Part shown: piece after piece, positions 37,064-45,993 of the stretch
How the letters are laid out: the number at the start of each line of letters is the position of its first letter
Numbering within the stretch: position 1 is the first letter of the stretch
Source: Deltaproteobacteria bacterium
Lineage (GTDB): Bacteria; Myxococcota_A; Polyangia; Polyangiales; Houyiibacteriaceae
Direction of reading: 5' to 3'
DNA length: 64,000 nucleotides
NCBI GenBank assembly: GCA_017644045.1
Contig: JAEPMI010000001.1
Coordinates: 52,461 to 116,460 of the forward strand
Position numbers and translations under genes: made by a program
The notes under the pieces: generated by a model
What the model was told of the DNA's origin: nothing
The model's database searches: none
The model's input: the letters and a program-made list of their open reading frames with translations, nothing else

Positions 37064-38857
37064 ATGGGTGAGCATGGGTCGGAAGCGCTGACGCTCGCCC
37101 GCGAGGCGACCGACCCCACGATCGTCGATCCGCGAGCCACGATCCGGGCCGATCAGGGCGGCAGCTTCGACGAGAGCACGCTGCCCACCCTGCCGTTCGA
37201 AGGCGATGGCGCGGAGTTCGAGCGCCTGGGTGTCCTCGGCGCCGGCGGGATGGGGATCGTCGAGCGAGCGCTGCAGCGCTCGCTCGACCGTGAGGTGGCC
37301 ATCAAGCAGGCCAAGGACCCGAACCCGCGCATGCGCAGCGCGATGATGCGCGAGGCGCGCATCGCCGGTCGGCTCGAGCACCCGAGCATCGTGCCCGTGC
37401 ACGCGCTCGGTCACGACGATCGCGGCGAGGCCGTGATCGTGATGAAGAAGGTCACGGGCGCGAGCTGGCACGAGCTGCTCCAGGACCCGGACCACGAGCT
37501 CTGGGGTGATGGCGACCGAGTGCTCCGCAACCTCGAGATCGCCATCGCGGTCTGCCGCGCGATGGAGCTCGCGCACGCCCGTGGCTGGATCCACCGCGAC
37601 CTCAAGAGCGAAAACGTGATGCTCGGCGAGTTCGGCGAGGTCTACGTGCTCGACTGGGGCATCGCCGTGCGCGTCGAGGAGGCCGCGGCGGGAGAAGCAG
37701 CCTTCGGCGGCACGCCGGCGTACATGTCGCCGGAGATGGCGTCGGGCGGCGTGCTCACCCCACGGACCGACGTCTACCTGCTCGGCGGCATGCTCTACGA
37801 AGCGCTCTCGGGCCAGGCCCCCAACGACGCGCCGACACCGCGGCAGATGATGGCCAAGGTGCTCATCGACCGTAGCCCCCGCCGGCCCCCGCGCACGCCG
37901 CCCGAGCTCCAGGACATCATCGCCAAGGCGATGGCGTACAAGCCCGAGGATCGCTACGCGAGCGTGGCCGAGCTCCGGGCCGCGCTGGGCGAGTTCGTGG
38001 TGCACCGCGACGCATTGCAGATCGCCGGTCGCGCCGAGGCGCTGCTCGCGGCGGTCGCGCACGGCGAGAGCGAGGACCCGCGCGCCGACTTGGTGGAGGC
38101 GCGCTCGTCGTTCCGCAGCGCGCTCTCGCTCTGGAAGGGGAGCGAGCGACTCCGCGAGGGTCTGGACCACTGCCTCGACGCGCTCTGCGAGCGAGAGCTC
38201 GCGGACCGGAACCCGATCGCGGCAGCCGCCTGGGCCGCCCAACGGAGCGAGCCGAACGAAGCCCTCGACGCACGCATCGAGGAAGCGCGCCATCGACAGG
38301 ACAGCGAGGCACGCGAGCTCGTGTCGCTTCGCGACGAGGCCGCCGAACGAGACCTCGCCGAGTGGGCGCGAAACCACCGCACGCGGATCTGGCTCTACGC
38401 CATCTCGTTCATCATCGTTGGCGGCGCCGGCGGCTTCCTGCTGCGAGCGGGCTACTGGACGCTCGGCTGGCTGGAGCTCGGGCTGATCAACGCGGTCTTC
38501 GTGGTGGCCACCTTCATCAGCGTCCGGGTCCGCGCGGGCACCAACGCGATGAGCCGGAAGATGGCGAGCGTGATGATCCTCGCGGCGCTCTCGCCCTTCA
38601 CCTCCATGGCGCTCGCCTACGGGCTCGGTCTGACCGCAGCCCAGTCGTTGCCGCTCGACCTCTTCCTGAAGGGCGGGGGAACGGTGATCCTCGGTCTCTT
38701 CGTGCTCCCGGCCTTCGTGCCCGGGGCCATCATCCTGGGGCTCGCCGCGGGTCTGCAGGTGATCTTCCCGGACTACCCGCTCGAGCTGCAGGCCGCGGGC
38801 CTCTCGGCCAGCTTCCTCTACCTCGCGTATGGCCTGACCCGGTTGAAGCCCTCGTGA
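37064..38857 (+). CDS. Ser/Thr protein kinase with C-terminal multi-helix membrane domain, 597 aa
   Basis: Kinase domain about 50-325: GAGGMGIV Gly loop, K81 in VAIKQ, HRDLKSEN (D179), then DWG (197-199) instead of DFG, and SPE at 222-224. A helical linker with Arg/Glu repeats follows (330-440), then about six hydrophobic helices (445-595), so the kinase is membrane-bound with its catalytic part inside. No extracellular sensor of size is visible. It overlaps the next gene by 4 bp (GTGA), so a shared function with the degenerate GGDEF protein is likely. A TAAGAC box lies 9 nt before the ATG. Confidence 0.9.
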   Translation: MGEHGSEALTLAREATDPTIVDPRATIRADQGGSFDESTLPTLPFEGDGAEFERLGVLGAGGMGIVERALQRSLDREVAIKQAKDPNPRMRSAMMREARIAGRLEHPSIVPVHALGHDDRGEAVIVMKKVTGASWHELLQDPDHELWGDGDRVLRNLEIAIAVCRAMELAHARGWIHRDLKSENVMLGEFGEVYVLDWGIAVRVEEAAAGEAAFGGTPAYMSPEMASGGVLTPRTDVYLLGGMLYEALSGQAPNDAPTPRQMMAKVLIDRSPRRPPRTPPELQDIIAKAMAYKPEDRYASVAELRAALGEFVVHRDALQIAGRAEALLAAVAHGESEDPRADLVEARSSFRSALSLWKGSERLREGLDHCLDALCERELADRNPIAAAAWAAQRSEPNEALDARIEEARHRQDSEARELVSLRDEAAERDLAEWARNHRTRIWLYAISFIIVGGAGGFLLRAGYWTLGWLELGLINAVFVVATFISVRVRAGTNAMSRKMASVMILAALSPFTSMALAYGLGLTAAQSLPLDLFLKGGGTVILGLFVLPAFVPGAIILGLAAGLQVIFPDYPLELQAAGLSASFLYLAYGLTRLKPS

Positions 38858-39798
38858 TCGGCTCTTCGAGCAACACCGCCCACCTTCGCGTCCGCCTCCG
38901 CGACGAGCTCGGCCTGGTGAGCGACGATGGCATGGCGATCGAGGTTCGGAGTCGCGGGACCACGACCATGGGCGGCGGCCCCTACCGCGGCGCGACCAGC
39001 GCGCCCCGCAAGAACGTCTTCCACATCGTCGACGTGGAGGAGACCAGCGTCGCGCTCATGGATGCGCCTCACGATCCCGGCGTCCGTGGGCCTCTCACCC
39101 AGGCCCTGCTCCAGCGCCATTCGGTCATCGTCTTCTTCGACGCGGAGGCCGAAGGCGCCGCCGTGCTCGGCGTGGCCTCTCGCTCGCTCGAGATCCCAGC
39201 GGCCGTGATGATGGCTGCGCGCGCGGCCACCGCCCTGAAGGTCATCGGTGGTTGGGACGAGTCCAGAGGCTTCGTCTACGTCGCACGGGAGGCGACGCCC
39301 GGACGGCTGGCCGAGCCTCACCACGTGTGCGCCGAGGCCAGCTGGCAGGAACCGCAGTGGCGAGTCGCCGCGTACCGGCCCGACCACGAGTGGCCGGCGC
39401 TCCGTGCTCGATTCGGCACCGGCGCCATCGTCGGGCTCGACGTGGACGGGACCCGCGCGTTCCTGCGACGCCACGGTCCGGTGGAGACCGACCTGATGCT
39501 CGCCAAGGTCGAGGCGACCCTGCGCCGGCTGACGGCACGCATGGGAGCGACGTTCGCGCGTGGCCGCGGCGACGAGTTCCTCTTCGCCATCGAGTACGCC
39601 AAGGGACCGGCGCTCGGCGAGGCCGCGCTGGAAGCCGTGCGGGCGCTGGAGATCCCCAACGGCGCCGGTCGCTCGATGGAGGCCCATGTGGGGGTGGTGC
39701 CCGGCGCACCCGCGGACACCGTCGCCGCACGGCTGGAAGCGGCGGTGAGCGAAGCCGCCGCCGCGACCGGTGAGCGCGTCCGCGTCCACCTCCGCTGA
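38854..39798 (+). CDS. Protein with degenerate GGDEF domain, coupled to a kinase, 314 aa
   Basis: GTG start overlaps the kinase stop. Residues about 185-310 align with a diguanylate cyclase domain: GAIVGLDVDGTRAFLRRHG (metal and guanine site), TLRRLTARMGATFARGRGDEF, with GRGDEF in place of GGDEF near 237-242, then EAHVGVVPG. The first Gly of the active loop is replaced and the guanine-binding Asn is not evident, so activity is doubtful. The N-terminal half (1-180) is not recognised; it contains beta-rich TTTMGGGPYRG and a VIVFFDAEAEG segment. A GTP sensor or scaffold for the kinase is a reasonable guess. Confidence 0.65.
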   Translation: MIGSSSNTAHLRVRLRDELGLVSDDGMAIEVRSRGTTTMGGGPYRGATSAPRKNVFHIVDVEETSVALMDAPHDPGVRGPLTQALLQRHSVIVFFDAEAEGAAVLGVASRSLEIPAAVMMAARAATALKVIGGWDESRGFVYVAREATPGRLAEPHHVCAEASWQEPQWRVAAYRPDHEWPALRARFGTGAIVGLDVDGTRAFLRRHGPVETDLMLAKVEATLRRLTARMGATFARGRGDEFLFAIEYAKGPALGEAALEAVRALEIPNGAGRSMEAHVGVVPGAPADTVAARLEAAVSEAAAATGERVRVHLR

Positions 39799-39829
39799 GC
39801 CGAATGGATCCGAAGCGGCCCCGATCGGG

Positions 39830-39835
39830 TATGCT
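39830..39835 (+). promoter_or_regulatory. TATGCT box 6 nt before a GTG
   Basis: The box ends 6 nt before the GTG at 39842 and fixes that start over possible earlier ones from 39770. Confidence 0.45.
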
Positions 39836-39841
39836 CGGCTC

Positions 39842-40177
39842 GTGCAGTTCGATCAGCTCGAGAAGCAGGAACAGCTCGCCCTCGCGGGCCTGGTGCGCTT
39901 GGTCGTCCGAATGGATGGCCAGTTCTCCCCCGGCGAGGTCGACGCCGTCGCCGCCCTGGCCCGCGAGGTCGGCGCCACGGACTTCTGGTCGCAGATGGCC
40001 CAGGCCCAGACCATCGAGATGGACGAGCTGGGCGGCCTGGTCGAGGAGGTCCGCCCCGAGGTCCGTGGGTGGATGTACGGCGTTCTGGTCGGTCTGGCCG
40101 CGGTCGACGGCATCGAGGAGGCCGAGTCCGACCTGCTCTCCTGGCTCATGGACACCTGGGACATGAACGACGACTGA
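39842..40177 (+). CDS. Small TerB-like helical protein, 111 aa
   Basis: The all-helical sequence LAGLVRLVVRMDGQFSPGEVDAVAALAREVG followed by a second unit VLVGLAAVDGIEEAESDLLSWLM has the TerB/tellurite-resistance-like pattern (motif cores only), in which an Asp-Gly turn and a Glu recur. It is acidic and probably cytoplasmic. TerB-like domains bind metal or partner proteins in envelope-stress systems, but no other ter genes are present. It sits 58 bp before clpP. Function unassigned. Confidence 0.65.
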   Translation: MQFDQLEKQEQLALAGLVRLVVRMDGQFSPGEVDAVAALAREVGATDFWSQMAQAQTIEMDELGGLVEEVRPEVRGWMYGVLVGLAAVDGIEEAESDLLSWLMDTWDMNDD

Positions 40178-40235
40178 GCGGCCCCACGACGCGGGACTTT
40201 CGTAACGAGCCGTCGGTGCTATCGTCCGAGCACTC

Positions 40236-40823
<588 letters not shown>

Positions 40824-40831
40824 GCTCGCGC

Positions 40832-41773
40832 GTGGTCCACGCGCTCCCCGACCTCGGCTCCGCCGTCGAGATCACGCTGATCCGGCACGGGCAGTCCGTC
40901 TCGAACGTGACCGGGCACTGGCAGGGTCACGGCGACTCGCCGCTGAGCGAGCACGGAGTCGAGCAGGCCCAGGCGCTCGCCGAGCGCTTGAGCGGGGCGT
41001 CCTTCGATCGTTTCCTCTCGTCCGACCTGAGCCGCGCGGCCGACACCGCGCGCGCCGTCGGCTCTCGGATCGGGATGGAGCCCGAGCTGATCGCGCGCTG
41101 GCGGGAGATCGACGTCGGTGACTGGGAGGGCCTCACCCGCGAAGAGGTGAAAGAGACGTTCCCGGAGCAGATCGATGCGCTCAAGCAGGGCAAGCCGATC
41201 AAGATCGGCGGGGCCGAGTCGTGGCTCGATCTCGCCCAGCGGGTGAACGGCGCCTACCAGGACCTACGTGCGGAGCTCGAGCCCGGTCAGCGGGCCGCCG
41301 TGTTCGCCCACGGCGGAGTGATCGCCAGCCTGGTCGGCGTGCTCTTCGGCGTCGGTCGCGACCGGCGGCGGCTCGGCAACGTGGCCAACACGGCGATGAC
41401 CACCATTCGCTACGACGGCGACCGCCCCACCCTGCTCCGCTACAACGACGCGACCCACGTCGGACCGCTGCCCTCGTGGGGCCAGGAGCGGCTCGAGCAG
41501 GGCGCGACGGTGGTTGCCCTCGTACCGGAAGCCTACGCGTACGACGCTCCGATGAAGGGCAACGCCGAAGCCGATCTCGGAGGGCACCTCTCCACCCTCG
41601 CGGCGGCTCACCCCGGCGAGCGGATCGGCCTCGTCGTCGCGCCGGCGCCCTGGAGCACCTTCGCCACGTCGATCCTCGGCAACCAGGTCGCGCTCGGTGC
41701 ACCGCTCGGACCCACCCACGTGGTGGTGACCGAGGACGGCCACGCGCTGGCCGACCTCAACGTCGGACACTGA
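40832..41773 (+). CDS. Histidine phosphatase (phosphoglycerate-mutase-like), 313 aa
   Basis: The GTG start lies 8 bp after clpP. LIRHGQSVSN holds the catalytic His and first Arg of the branch-1 family; FLSSDLSRAADTARAV, EIDVGDWEGLTREE and FAHGGVIASL (second His) follow in order. The first 200 residues fit a cofactor-dependent phosphatase. The C-terminal 100 residues (from PEAYAYDAPMKGN) form an extra domain with no family seen. Substrate unknown. It should be co-transcribed with clpP. Its end overlaps the convergent ferritin-like gene by 17 bp. Confidence 0.88.
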   Translation: MVHALPDLGSAVEITLIRHGQSVSNVTGHWQGHGDSPLSEHGVEQAQALAERLSGASFDRFLSSDLSRAADTARAVGSRIGMEPELIARWREIDVGDWEGLTREEVKETFPEQIDALKQGKPIKIGGAESWLDLAQRVNGAYQDLRAELEPGQRAAVFAHGGVIASLVGVLFGVGRDRRRLGNVANTAMTTIRYDGDRPTLLRYNDATHVGPLPSWGQERLEQGATVVALVPEAYAYDAPMKGNAEADLGGHLSTLAAAHPGERIGLVVAPAPWSTFATSILGNQVALGAPLGPTHVVVTEDGHALADLNVGH

Positions 41774-42479
41774 CGCCGACGGCGTCGAAGCCGGGTCGCA
41801 CGATGGCGTCGATCGCGTCGTCGACCACCGCCATGAGCGCGGCGCGGGCGGGATAAGCGTGACCCGGGACTCCGTGCTCGGGAAGCGTGGCGATGCGATC
41901 GCGCCAGGCCTCGCGGTTCGCGTACAGCAAGCGGGGCACGAGCTCGCCGATCTGCCGGCGTGTGTCGTCGTCGACCGCGCGTGATGCCAGATGCGCCCAG
42001 CCCACGCGCGCGTGGGCGACGTCGTCCGCGAGGTGCTCGCGATGCATCACCTGCACCGACTCGGCTCGGGCCTCGGCGAGACAGGCGTCGAGGAACGCGG
42101 CCGCGATGCTCTCGTTGATGCAGCAGAGCCCCACGACGTGCAGGTGCGGGAGGAGCGCACGGGGCGCACCGACGTGAGTCGGCATGTGCACGCGCTTCGG
42201 CTCGAGCGGTCGCGCCGCCTCACCACGGTAGCGACCGGCGAGCTCGGCGCAGAGCCCCGCGTGTCGGACCTCGTCGGTGCATGCGCGGCCCGCGAGGTCG
42301 AGCACGCTGGCTTCGGCGCCCACCTCGTAGAGCCCGGTGAGCACGCGCGCGAACGCGGAGCCGGTGTTGATCTCCGAGCGGGCGCGCTCCTCCCAGAGGG
42401 CTGCGAGGGTCAGCCGCGTGGCTTCGTCGAGCTCGGCGATCGCGGGGTCGTGGTCGGGGAGCGCGCGCCGGACGCTCAC
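41757..42479 (-). CDS. Ferritin-like (di-iron) superfamily protein, 240 aa
   Basis: Long helices carry a di-iron-type pattern: SEINTGSAFARVLTGL (first Glu), CTDEVRHAGLC (ExxH), CCINESIAAAF (Glu) and LADDVAHARVGWAHL (Asp/His). This is like DUF455- or rubrerythrin-type four-helix bundles. Such proteins oxidise organic substrates or handle iron and peroxide; this one cannot be assigned. The GTG start overlaps the stop of an upstream minus-strand lipoprotein gene by 4 bp, so the two form one operon. Its last 17 bp overlap the convergent phosphatase gene. Confidence 0.72.
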   Translation of the reverse strand: MSVRRALPDHDPAIAELDEATRLTLAALWEERARSEINTGSAFARVLTGLYEVGAEASVLDLAGRACTDEVRHAGLCAELAGRYRGEAARPLEPKRVHMPTHVGAPRALLPHLHVVGLCCINESIAAAFLDACLAEARAESVQVMHREHLADDVAHARVGWAHLASRAVDDDTRRQIGELVPRLLYANREAWRDRIATLPEHGVPGHAYPARAALMAVVDDAIDAIVRPGFDAVGVSVRR

Positions 42480-42862
42480 AGGATGAGGAGCATCCCGTCG
42501 TCGGGATCGTCGGGGTCGCCGGTGGTGAGCGAGGTCATCGTGCTGCGCATCGAGGCCATGGTCGCCATTGCGGACGCGGTCTGCCGCGCCGAGTCCGAGT
42601 CCGACTCCGACTCCGACCCGGACTCCGACTCCGACTCCGCGAACCGATCGCCGTCATCCGGCTCCGATGGCCGATCGCCGTCCGCCGACTCCGCGAGCCG
42701 ATCGCCGTCGTCCGATCCCGATTCCGGCTGCCGATCGCCGCCCTCCGGCTCCGTCGCCCCCGGCTCCACCGGTGTCTCGCTCCGTGGCTCGGGGTCGTGA
42801 CAGCCGCCCGTGACGCTCGCGCCCACGATCACGATCGCGTGAAAGAGCTTGTGCGCCGCCAT
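42476..42862 (-). CDS. Small lipoprotein with GDR and Ser-Asp/Glu repeats, 128 aa
   Basis: The ATG at 42862 gives MAAHKLFHAIVIVG with lipobox VTGGC. The mature chain is a flexible acidic repeat: four GDR units about a dozen residues apart (DGDRLAES, DGDRPSEP, DGDRFAES), then SESESGSESESDSDS, encoded by TCCGAC/TCCGAG microsatellite DNA near 42587-42640. The tail (ATMASMRSTMTSL) is Met/Thr-rich. It should hang at the membrane; function unknown. It is coupled to the ferritin-like gene. The simple DNA repeat is prone to length change. Confidence 0.7.
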   Translation of the reverse strand: MAAHKLFHAIVIVGASVTGGCHDPEPRSETPVEPGATEPEGGDRQPESGSDDGDRLAESADGDRPSEPDDGDRFAESESESGSESESDSDSARQTASAMATMASMRSTMTSLTTGDPDDPDDGMLLIL

Positions 42863-42868
42863 GCCGTC

Positions 42869-42874
42869 ATCGTA
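42869..42874 (-). promoter_or_regulatory. TACGAT box 6 nt before an ATG
   Basis: Read on the minus strand, the box ends 6 nt before the ATG at 42862 and supports that start over the longer reading to 42904. Confidence 0.45.
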
Positions 42875-42939
42875 GCCAACCTGGAGGCCGAGGTCACCGT
42901 GCACTGGCGCCGCGCCGACCTCGGCCCAAGAGATGGACC

Positions 42940-43947
42940 GTGCCGACCGATGCTGACGAAGACGCGCTCGTCACCTCCCGCGGGGATCGGGGGCGGGATG
43001 CCACACGACCGGCGCAGATCCCGCTCGCCGGCTGGAGAGACGTCCTCCGCCGCACCTGGCGGCAGCTCGGGCGCGACAACGTCAGCATCGTCGCCGCGGG
43101 CGTCGCGTTCTACGCGGTGCTCTCGGTCTTCCCGCTCCTCGGTGCCGCGGTCGCGACCTACGGCCTCATCACGGACCGGGCGACCGCCCAGGATCACATC
43201 AGCCGGCTCTACGAGCTCGTGCCCGGCGAAGCCGCCGAGACCCTCGCCGAGCGCGTGCAGGCGCTGGTCGCCACCGACGGGCAGACGCTCGGCACCGGCC
43301 TGTTGGTGAGCCTCGGGTTCGCGCTCTTCTCCGGCAGCCGCGGCGTCGACGCGCTGCTCACCGGCATTCACATCGCCTACGACGAGAAGCGCAAGCGGAC
43401 CTGGTGGTCGCAGCGTCTGCTCGCGCTCGGCCTCACGGTCGTCGGCGTCTTCGGTGGTGTGCTGATGCTCTTCCTCGTCGCTGGCGCCCCCTCGCTCTTC
43501 GGCTGGCTGCACCTCGGCGGAACGAAGCGAATCATCGGCGAGGTCCTGCGCTTCGTGATGCTGATCGGCGGCATGACGTTCGCGCTCGCCGTGCTCTATC
43601 GCTACGGCCCCAAGCGCAGCAACGCGCGCTGGCGTTGGCTCACTCCGGGCGCCTTCCTCGGGTCCATCCTCTGGCTCGTCTTCTCGTACGGCTTCTCGTT
43701 CTACGTCTCCATCTGGGGCGACTACGAGAACACCTATGGCGCCATCGGCGGCGTCATCGTGCTGATGGTCTGGTTCTATGTGTCCGCCTTCGCGGTGCTC
43801 CTCGGGGCCGAGGTCGACGCGGAGCTCGAGGCCCAGACGCTCCGGGACACCACCAGCGGCGAGCCCGAGCCCATGGGCGAGCGCGGCGCGGTGAAGGCCG
43901 ACACCTTCGGCGAGGCCGCGGCCGACCCATCGACGTACGAAGACTGA
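42940..43947 (+). CDS. YihY/BrkB-family inner membrane protein, 335 aa
   Basis: GTG start. The cytoplasmic N-terminus is followed by six hydrophobic helices. NVSIVAAGVAFYAVLSVFPLL is the family hallmark, and TPGAFLGSILWLVFSYGFSFYV with YGAIGGVIVLMVWFYVSAF (core segments) matches the C-terminal half. The family was once called ribonuclease BN in error; a transporter role is suspected. The last 40 residues are an acidic hydrophilic tail. It is divergent from the repeat lipoprotein gene, and its own promoter is not clear. Confidence 0.88.
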   Translation: MPTDADEDALVTSRGDRGRDATRPAQIPLAGWRDVLRRTWRQLGRDNVSIVAAGVAFYAVLSVFPLLGAAVATYGLITDRATAQDHISRLYELVPGEAAETLAERVQALVATDGQTLGTGLLVSLGFALFSGSRGVDALLTGIHIAYDEKRKRTWWSQRLLALGLTVVGVFGGVLMLFLVAGAPSLFGWLHLGGTKRIIGEVLRFVMLIGGMTFALAVLYRYGPKRSNARWRWLTPGAFLGSILWLVFSYGFSFYVSIWGDYENTYGAIGGVIVLMVWFYVSAFAVLLGAEVDAELEAQTLRDTTSGEPEPMGERGAVKADTFGEAAADPSTYED

Positions 43948-44024
43948 AGTCATACGCTCAGGCGATGGGTCGCATGAAGGATCGCTATGGGCGTGATGGG
44001 TCCGTGCCCGGCAGAGTGCTCCCC

Positions 44025-44699
44025 ATGACCGACCGACTTCCTCGCCGCGAGCTCCTTCGACTCCTCGGGCTCGCCCCGCTCGGAGCGCTGGCCGCCTGTG
44101 GCGACGATGGCGGCGTCGCGCCGCTCGACCTCGGACCCCTCCCCAGGGATTCATCCACCCTCCGAGACTCGTTCGTTCGCGACGGGGCAGACGGGTGTCT
44201 CCCCACCAGCTCCGACGCCCTCGGTCCCTTCTTCGAGGCCGGTGCCCCCAATCGCTCATCCGTCGCAGCCGTGGACGAGCCGGGCGACCGCCTCCTCTTC
44301 GCCGGCGTCCTCGCCGACGAAGGCTGCGCGCCCCTCGCCGGCATGCGCATCGACCTCTGGCAGGCCGACGTGCTGGGCAACTACTACGACGCCGGCGCGG
44401 ACTTCCGGCTCCGCGGCCACCTGATCACGGGCGACGATGGCAGCTTCGCCTTCGACACCATCGTGCCCGGCAACTACGAGACCGCGACCGGGCCGCGCCC
44501 CGCGCACCTGCACGTGCGCGTGAGCGAGCCCGGCGGCGTGGTCCGACTCGTCACCCAGATCTACTTCACCGGCGACCCCAACCTCGGCGCCGCGGACGGC
44601 TGTCAGCCGCCCACCTGCTTCTCGAACGACTCCGAGCGCATCCTCGACCTGGTTCCGATGGGCGACCTGCTCATGGCGGACACCCGGCTCATCGTCTGA
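44025..44699 (+). CDS. Exported intradiol ring-cleavage dioxygenase-like protein, 224 aa
   Basis: The N-terminus LPRRELLRLLGLAPLGALAAC combines a twin-Arg-like motif with a lipobox, so it should be exported. Iron ligands of the protocatechuate/catechol 1,2-dioxygenase fold are all present: Y121 in DVLGNYYDAG, Y151 in VPGNYET, and H161 and H163 in RPAHLHVRV. It should cleave a catechol between the hydroxyls with Fe(III). Export with an N-terminal anchor is unusual but known for relatives of this fold. The start (ATG 44025) was chosen for the signal; no box is visible before it. Confidence 0.88.
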   Translation: MTDRLPRRELLRLLGLAPLGALAACGDDGGVAPLDLGPLPRDSSTLRDSFVRDGADGCLPTSSDALGPFFEAGAPNRSSVAAVDEPGDRLLFAGVLADEGCAPLAGMRIDLWQADVLGNYYDAGADFRLRGHLITGDDGSFAFDTIVPGNYETATGPRPAHLHVRVSEPGGVVRLVTQIYFTGDPNLGAADGCQPPTCFSNDSERILDLVPMGDLLMADTRLIV

Positions 44700-44721
44700 C
44701 CACCGAGGCGCCGAGCCCCGC

Positions 44722-44727
44722 TATGCT
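44722..44727 (+). promoter_or_regulatory. TATGCT box 6 nt before an ATG
   Basis: The same hexamer as before the genes at 4723 and 39842. It ends 6 nt before the ATG at 44734, with no ribosome site between. Confidence 0.5.
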
Positions 44728-44733
44728 CGCGAC

Positions 44734-45993
44734 ATGCGGTGGCTCCCCCTTCTCGCGCTTCTCATGGCGTGCAGCGACGACGGACGAGCGGAGCCGGAAG
44801 CGCCTCCGACCGAGGAGCCCACCGGCTCTGCCCGAACCGAAGCGGAACCACAGGCCGATGAGGAACCACAGGCCGATGAGGAACCACAGGCCGATGAGGA
44901 ACCACAGGCCGATGAGGAACCACAGGCCGAGGCGAGCCCCGAACCCGAGGTGACACCGGAGCTCACCCCTCGAGCGTGTGAGCTGGGTGAGCCGGTCGAG
45001 CTGGGGACCAGCAACAGTCGTCGGCCGAAGAACGTGGCGGTCGCGCTCACGTCCCAGGGAGGCGTCGTGGCTTGGGCACACGACGAGGACACGATCACCG
45101 TGCGCGCGCTCCGCGACCGGGAGCCGCACGGCGAGCGAGTCGCGGTCTCGCTCACCAGCGCCTCGGACCTCTGGTACCCCCACGGACTGAACGCCGTCGG
45201 TGACCACTTCGTGCTCGTCACCCACACCATCTGCCCGAACCGCCGAGGGCTCCGGAAGTGCCTCTACCTGCAGGTGCTCGACCGCGATGGCCACCCGATG
45301 GGCGAGCCGCTGGAGCAGGAGACCGTCGAGTGGGCGACCGGGCTCACTGCGACGACCGAGGACAGCCTGCTGGTGCTGCGCGCCCACACGTACCTGCCAC
45401 CGGTGCTCGAGCGCTTCACGCTCGGTGAGGACGGTACGATCACGCGGGAGACGATCGGTGACCTCGCCCACGGCCTCGAAGAACGGGGCGAGGCGGAGCC
45501 ACCCCAGATCGTCGCGCTCGCCGCTCGGGGACGGGACACGGTGGCGTGGGTGCGGGTGCCGGGTGAGCGTGGGTCCGCCGACTTCCTCCACTTCGGCGAC
45601 GCCCCTGGCGTACGGCTTCGCCTTCCGCGCGCGAGCGGGGAGCAGCTCGAGCTCCTCGCGAACGGCCACGCCCGCATCCACTACTCGACCCGGGACACGC
45701 CCCACGTCGTCGAGGTCGACCGCAGCGGTGAGCTCGTGGAGGACCCGCGCGCGCTCGACCCGGACGCCAGCGACGGGCCGCTCGCGCCACTGCTCCAGAC
45801 GCTGGAGGGACACGCCTCCTTCGGCCTCGCGTATCCCGGTCGACGCTGGGCGGCGGAGCCCGTCGAGCTGACGGGGCGCTTCGACGTCGCACTCGGAGGG
45901 GCGACCGGACACCACGTCGTGGTCGAGAGCGACACCGGTCGGCGCCCACCGAGAGCCATCACCCTCCGGACCATCGACTGCGCCGACCCCTGA
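44734..45993 (+). CDS. Lipoprotein with EPQADE tandem repeat, 419 aa
   Basis: Short signal peptide with lipobox LLMAC. Residues about 28-70 form an acidic linker that includes four exact EPQADE units and a partial fifth, encoded by 18-bp DNA repeats. The rest (80-419) is beta-rich with repeated strands such as GGVVAWAHDEDTITVRALR and RDTVAWVRVPGERGSADF, as in a beta-propeller, with four Cys. No enzyme motif was seen. It is convergent with the next gene and ends directly beside it. Confidence 0.75.
   Translation: MRWLPLLALLMACSDDGRAEPEAPPTEEPTGSARTEAEPQADEEPQADEEPQADEEPQADEEPQAEASPEPEVTPELTPRACELGEPVELGTSNSRRPKNVAVALTSQGGVVAWAHDEDTITVRALRDREPHGERVAVSLTSASDLWYPHGLNAVGDHFVLVTHTICPNRRGLRKCLYLQVLDRDGHPMGEPLEQETVEWATGLTATTEDSLLVLRAHTYLPPVLERFTLGEDGTITRETIGDLAHGLEERGEAEPPQIVALAARGRDTVAWVRVPGERGSADFLHFGDAPGVRLRLPRASGEQLELLANGHARIHYSTRDTPHVVEVDRSGELVEDPRALDPDASDGPLAPLLQTLEGHASFGLAYPGRRWAAEPVELTGRFDVALGGATGHHVVVESDTGRRPPRAITLRTIDCADP
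44845..44930. repeat. 18-bp tandem repeat, 4.8 copies
   Basis: Exact units GAACCACAGGCCGATGAG start at 44845, 44863, 44881 and 44899; a partial fifth covers 44917-44930. They encode EPQADE. No base differs between the four full copies, which suggests recent expansion or ongoing copy-number change. Confidence 0.95.

Noticed and set aside
44845..44930. CRISPR array
   Set aside because: The repeat is an in-frame 18-bp minisatellite without spacers, and no cas genes are in the window.
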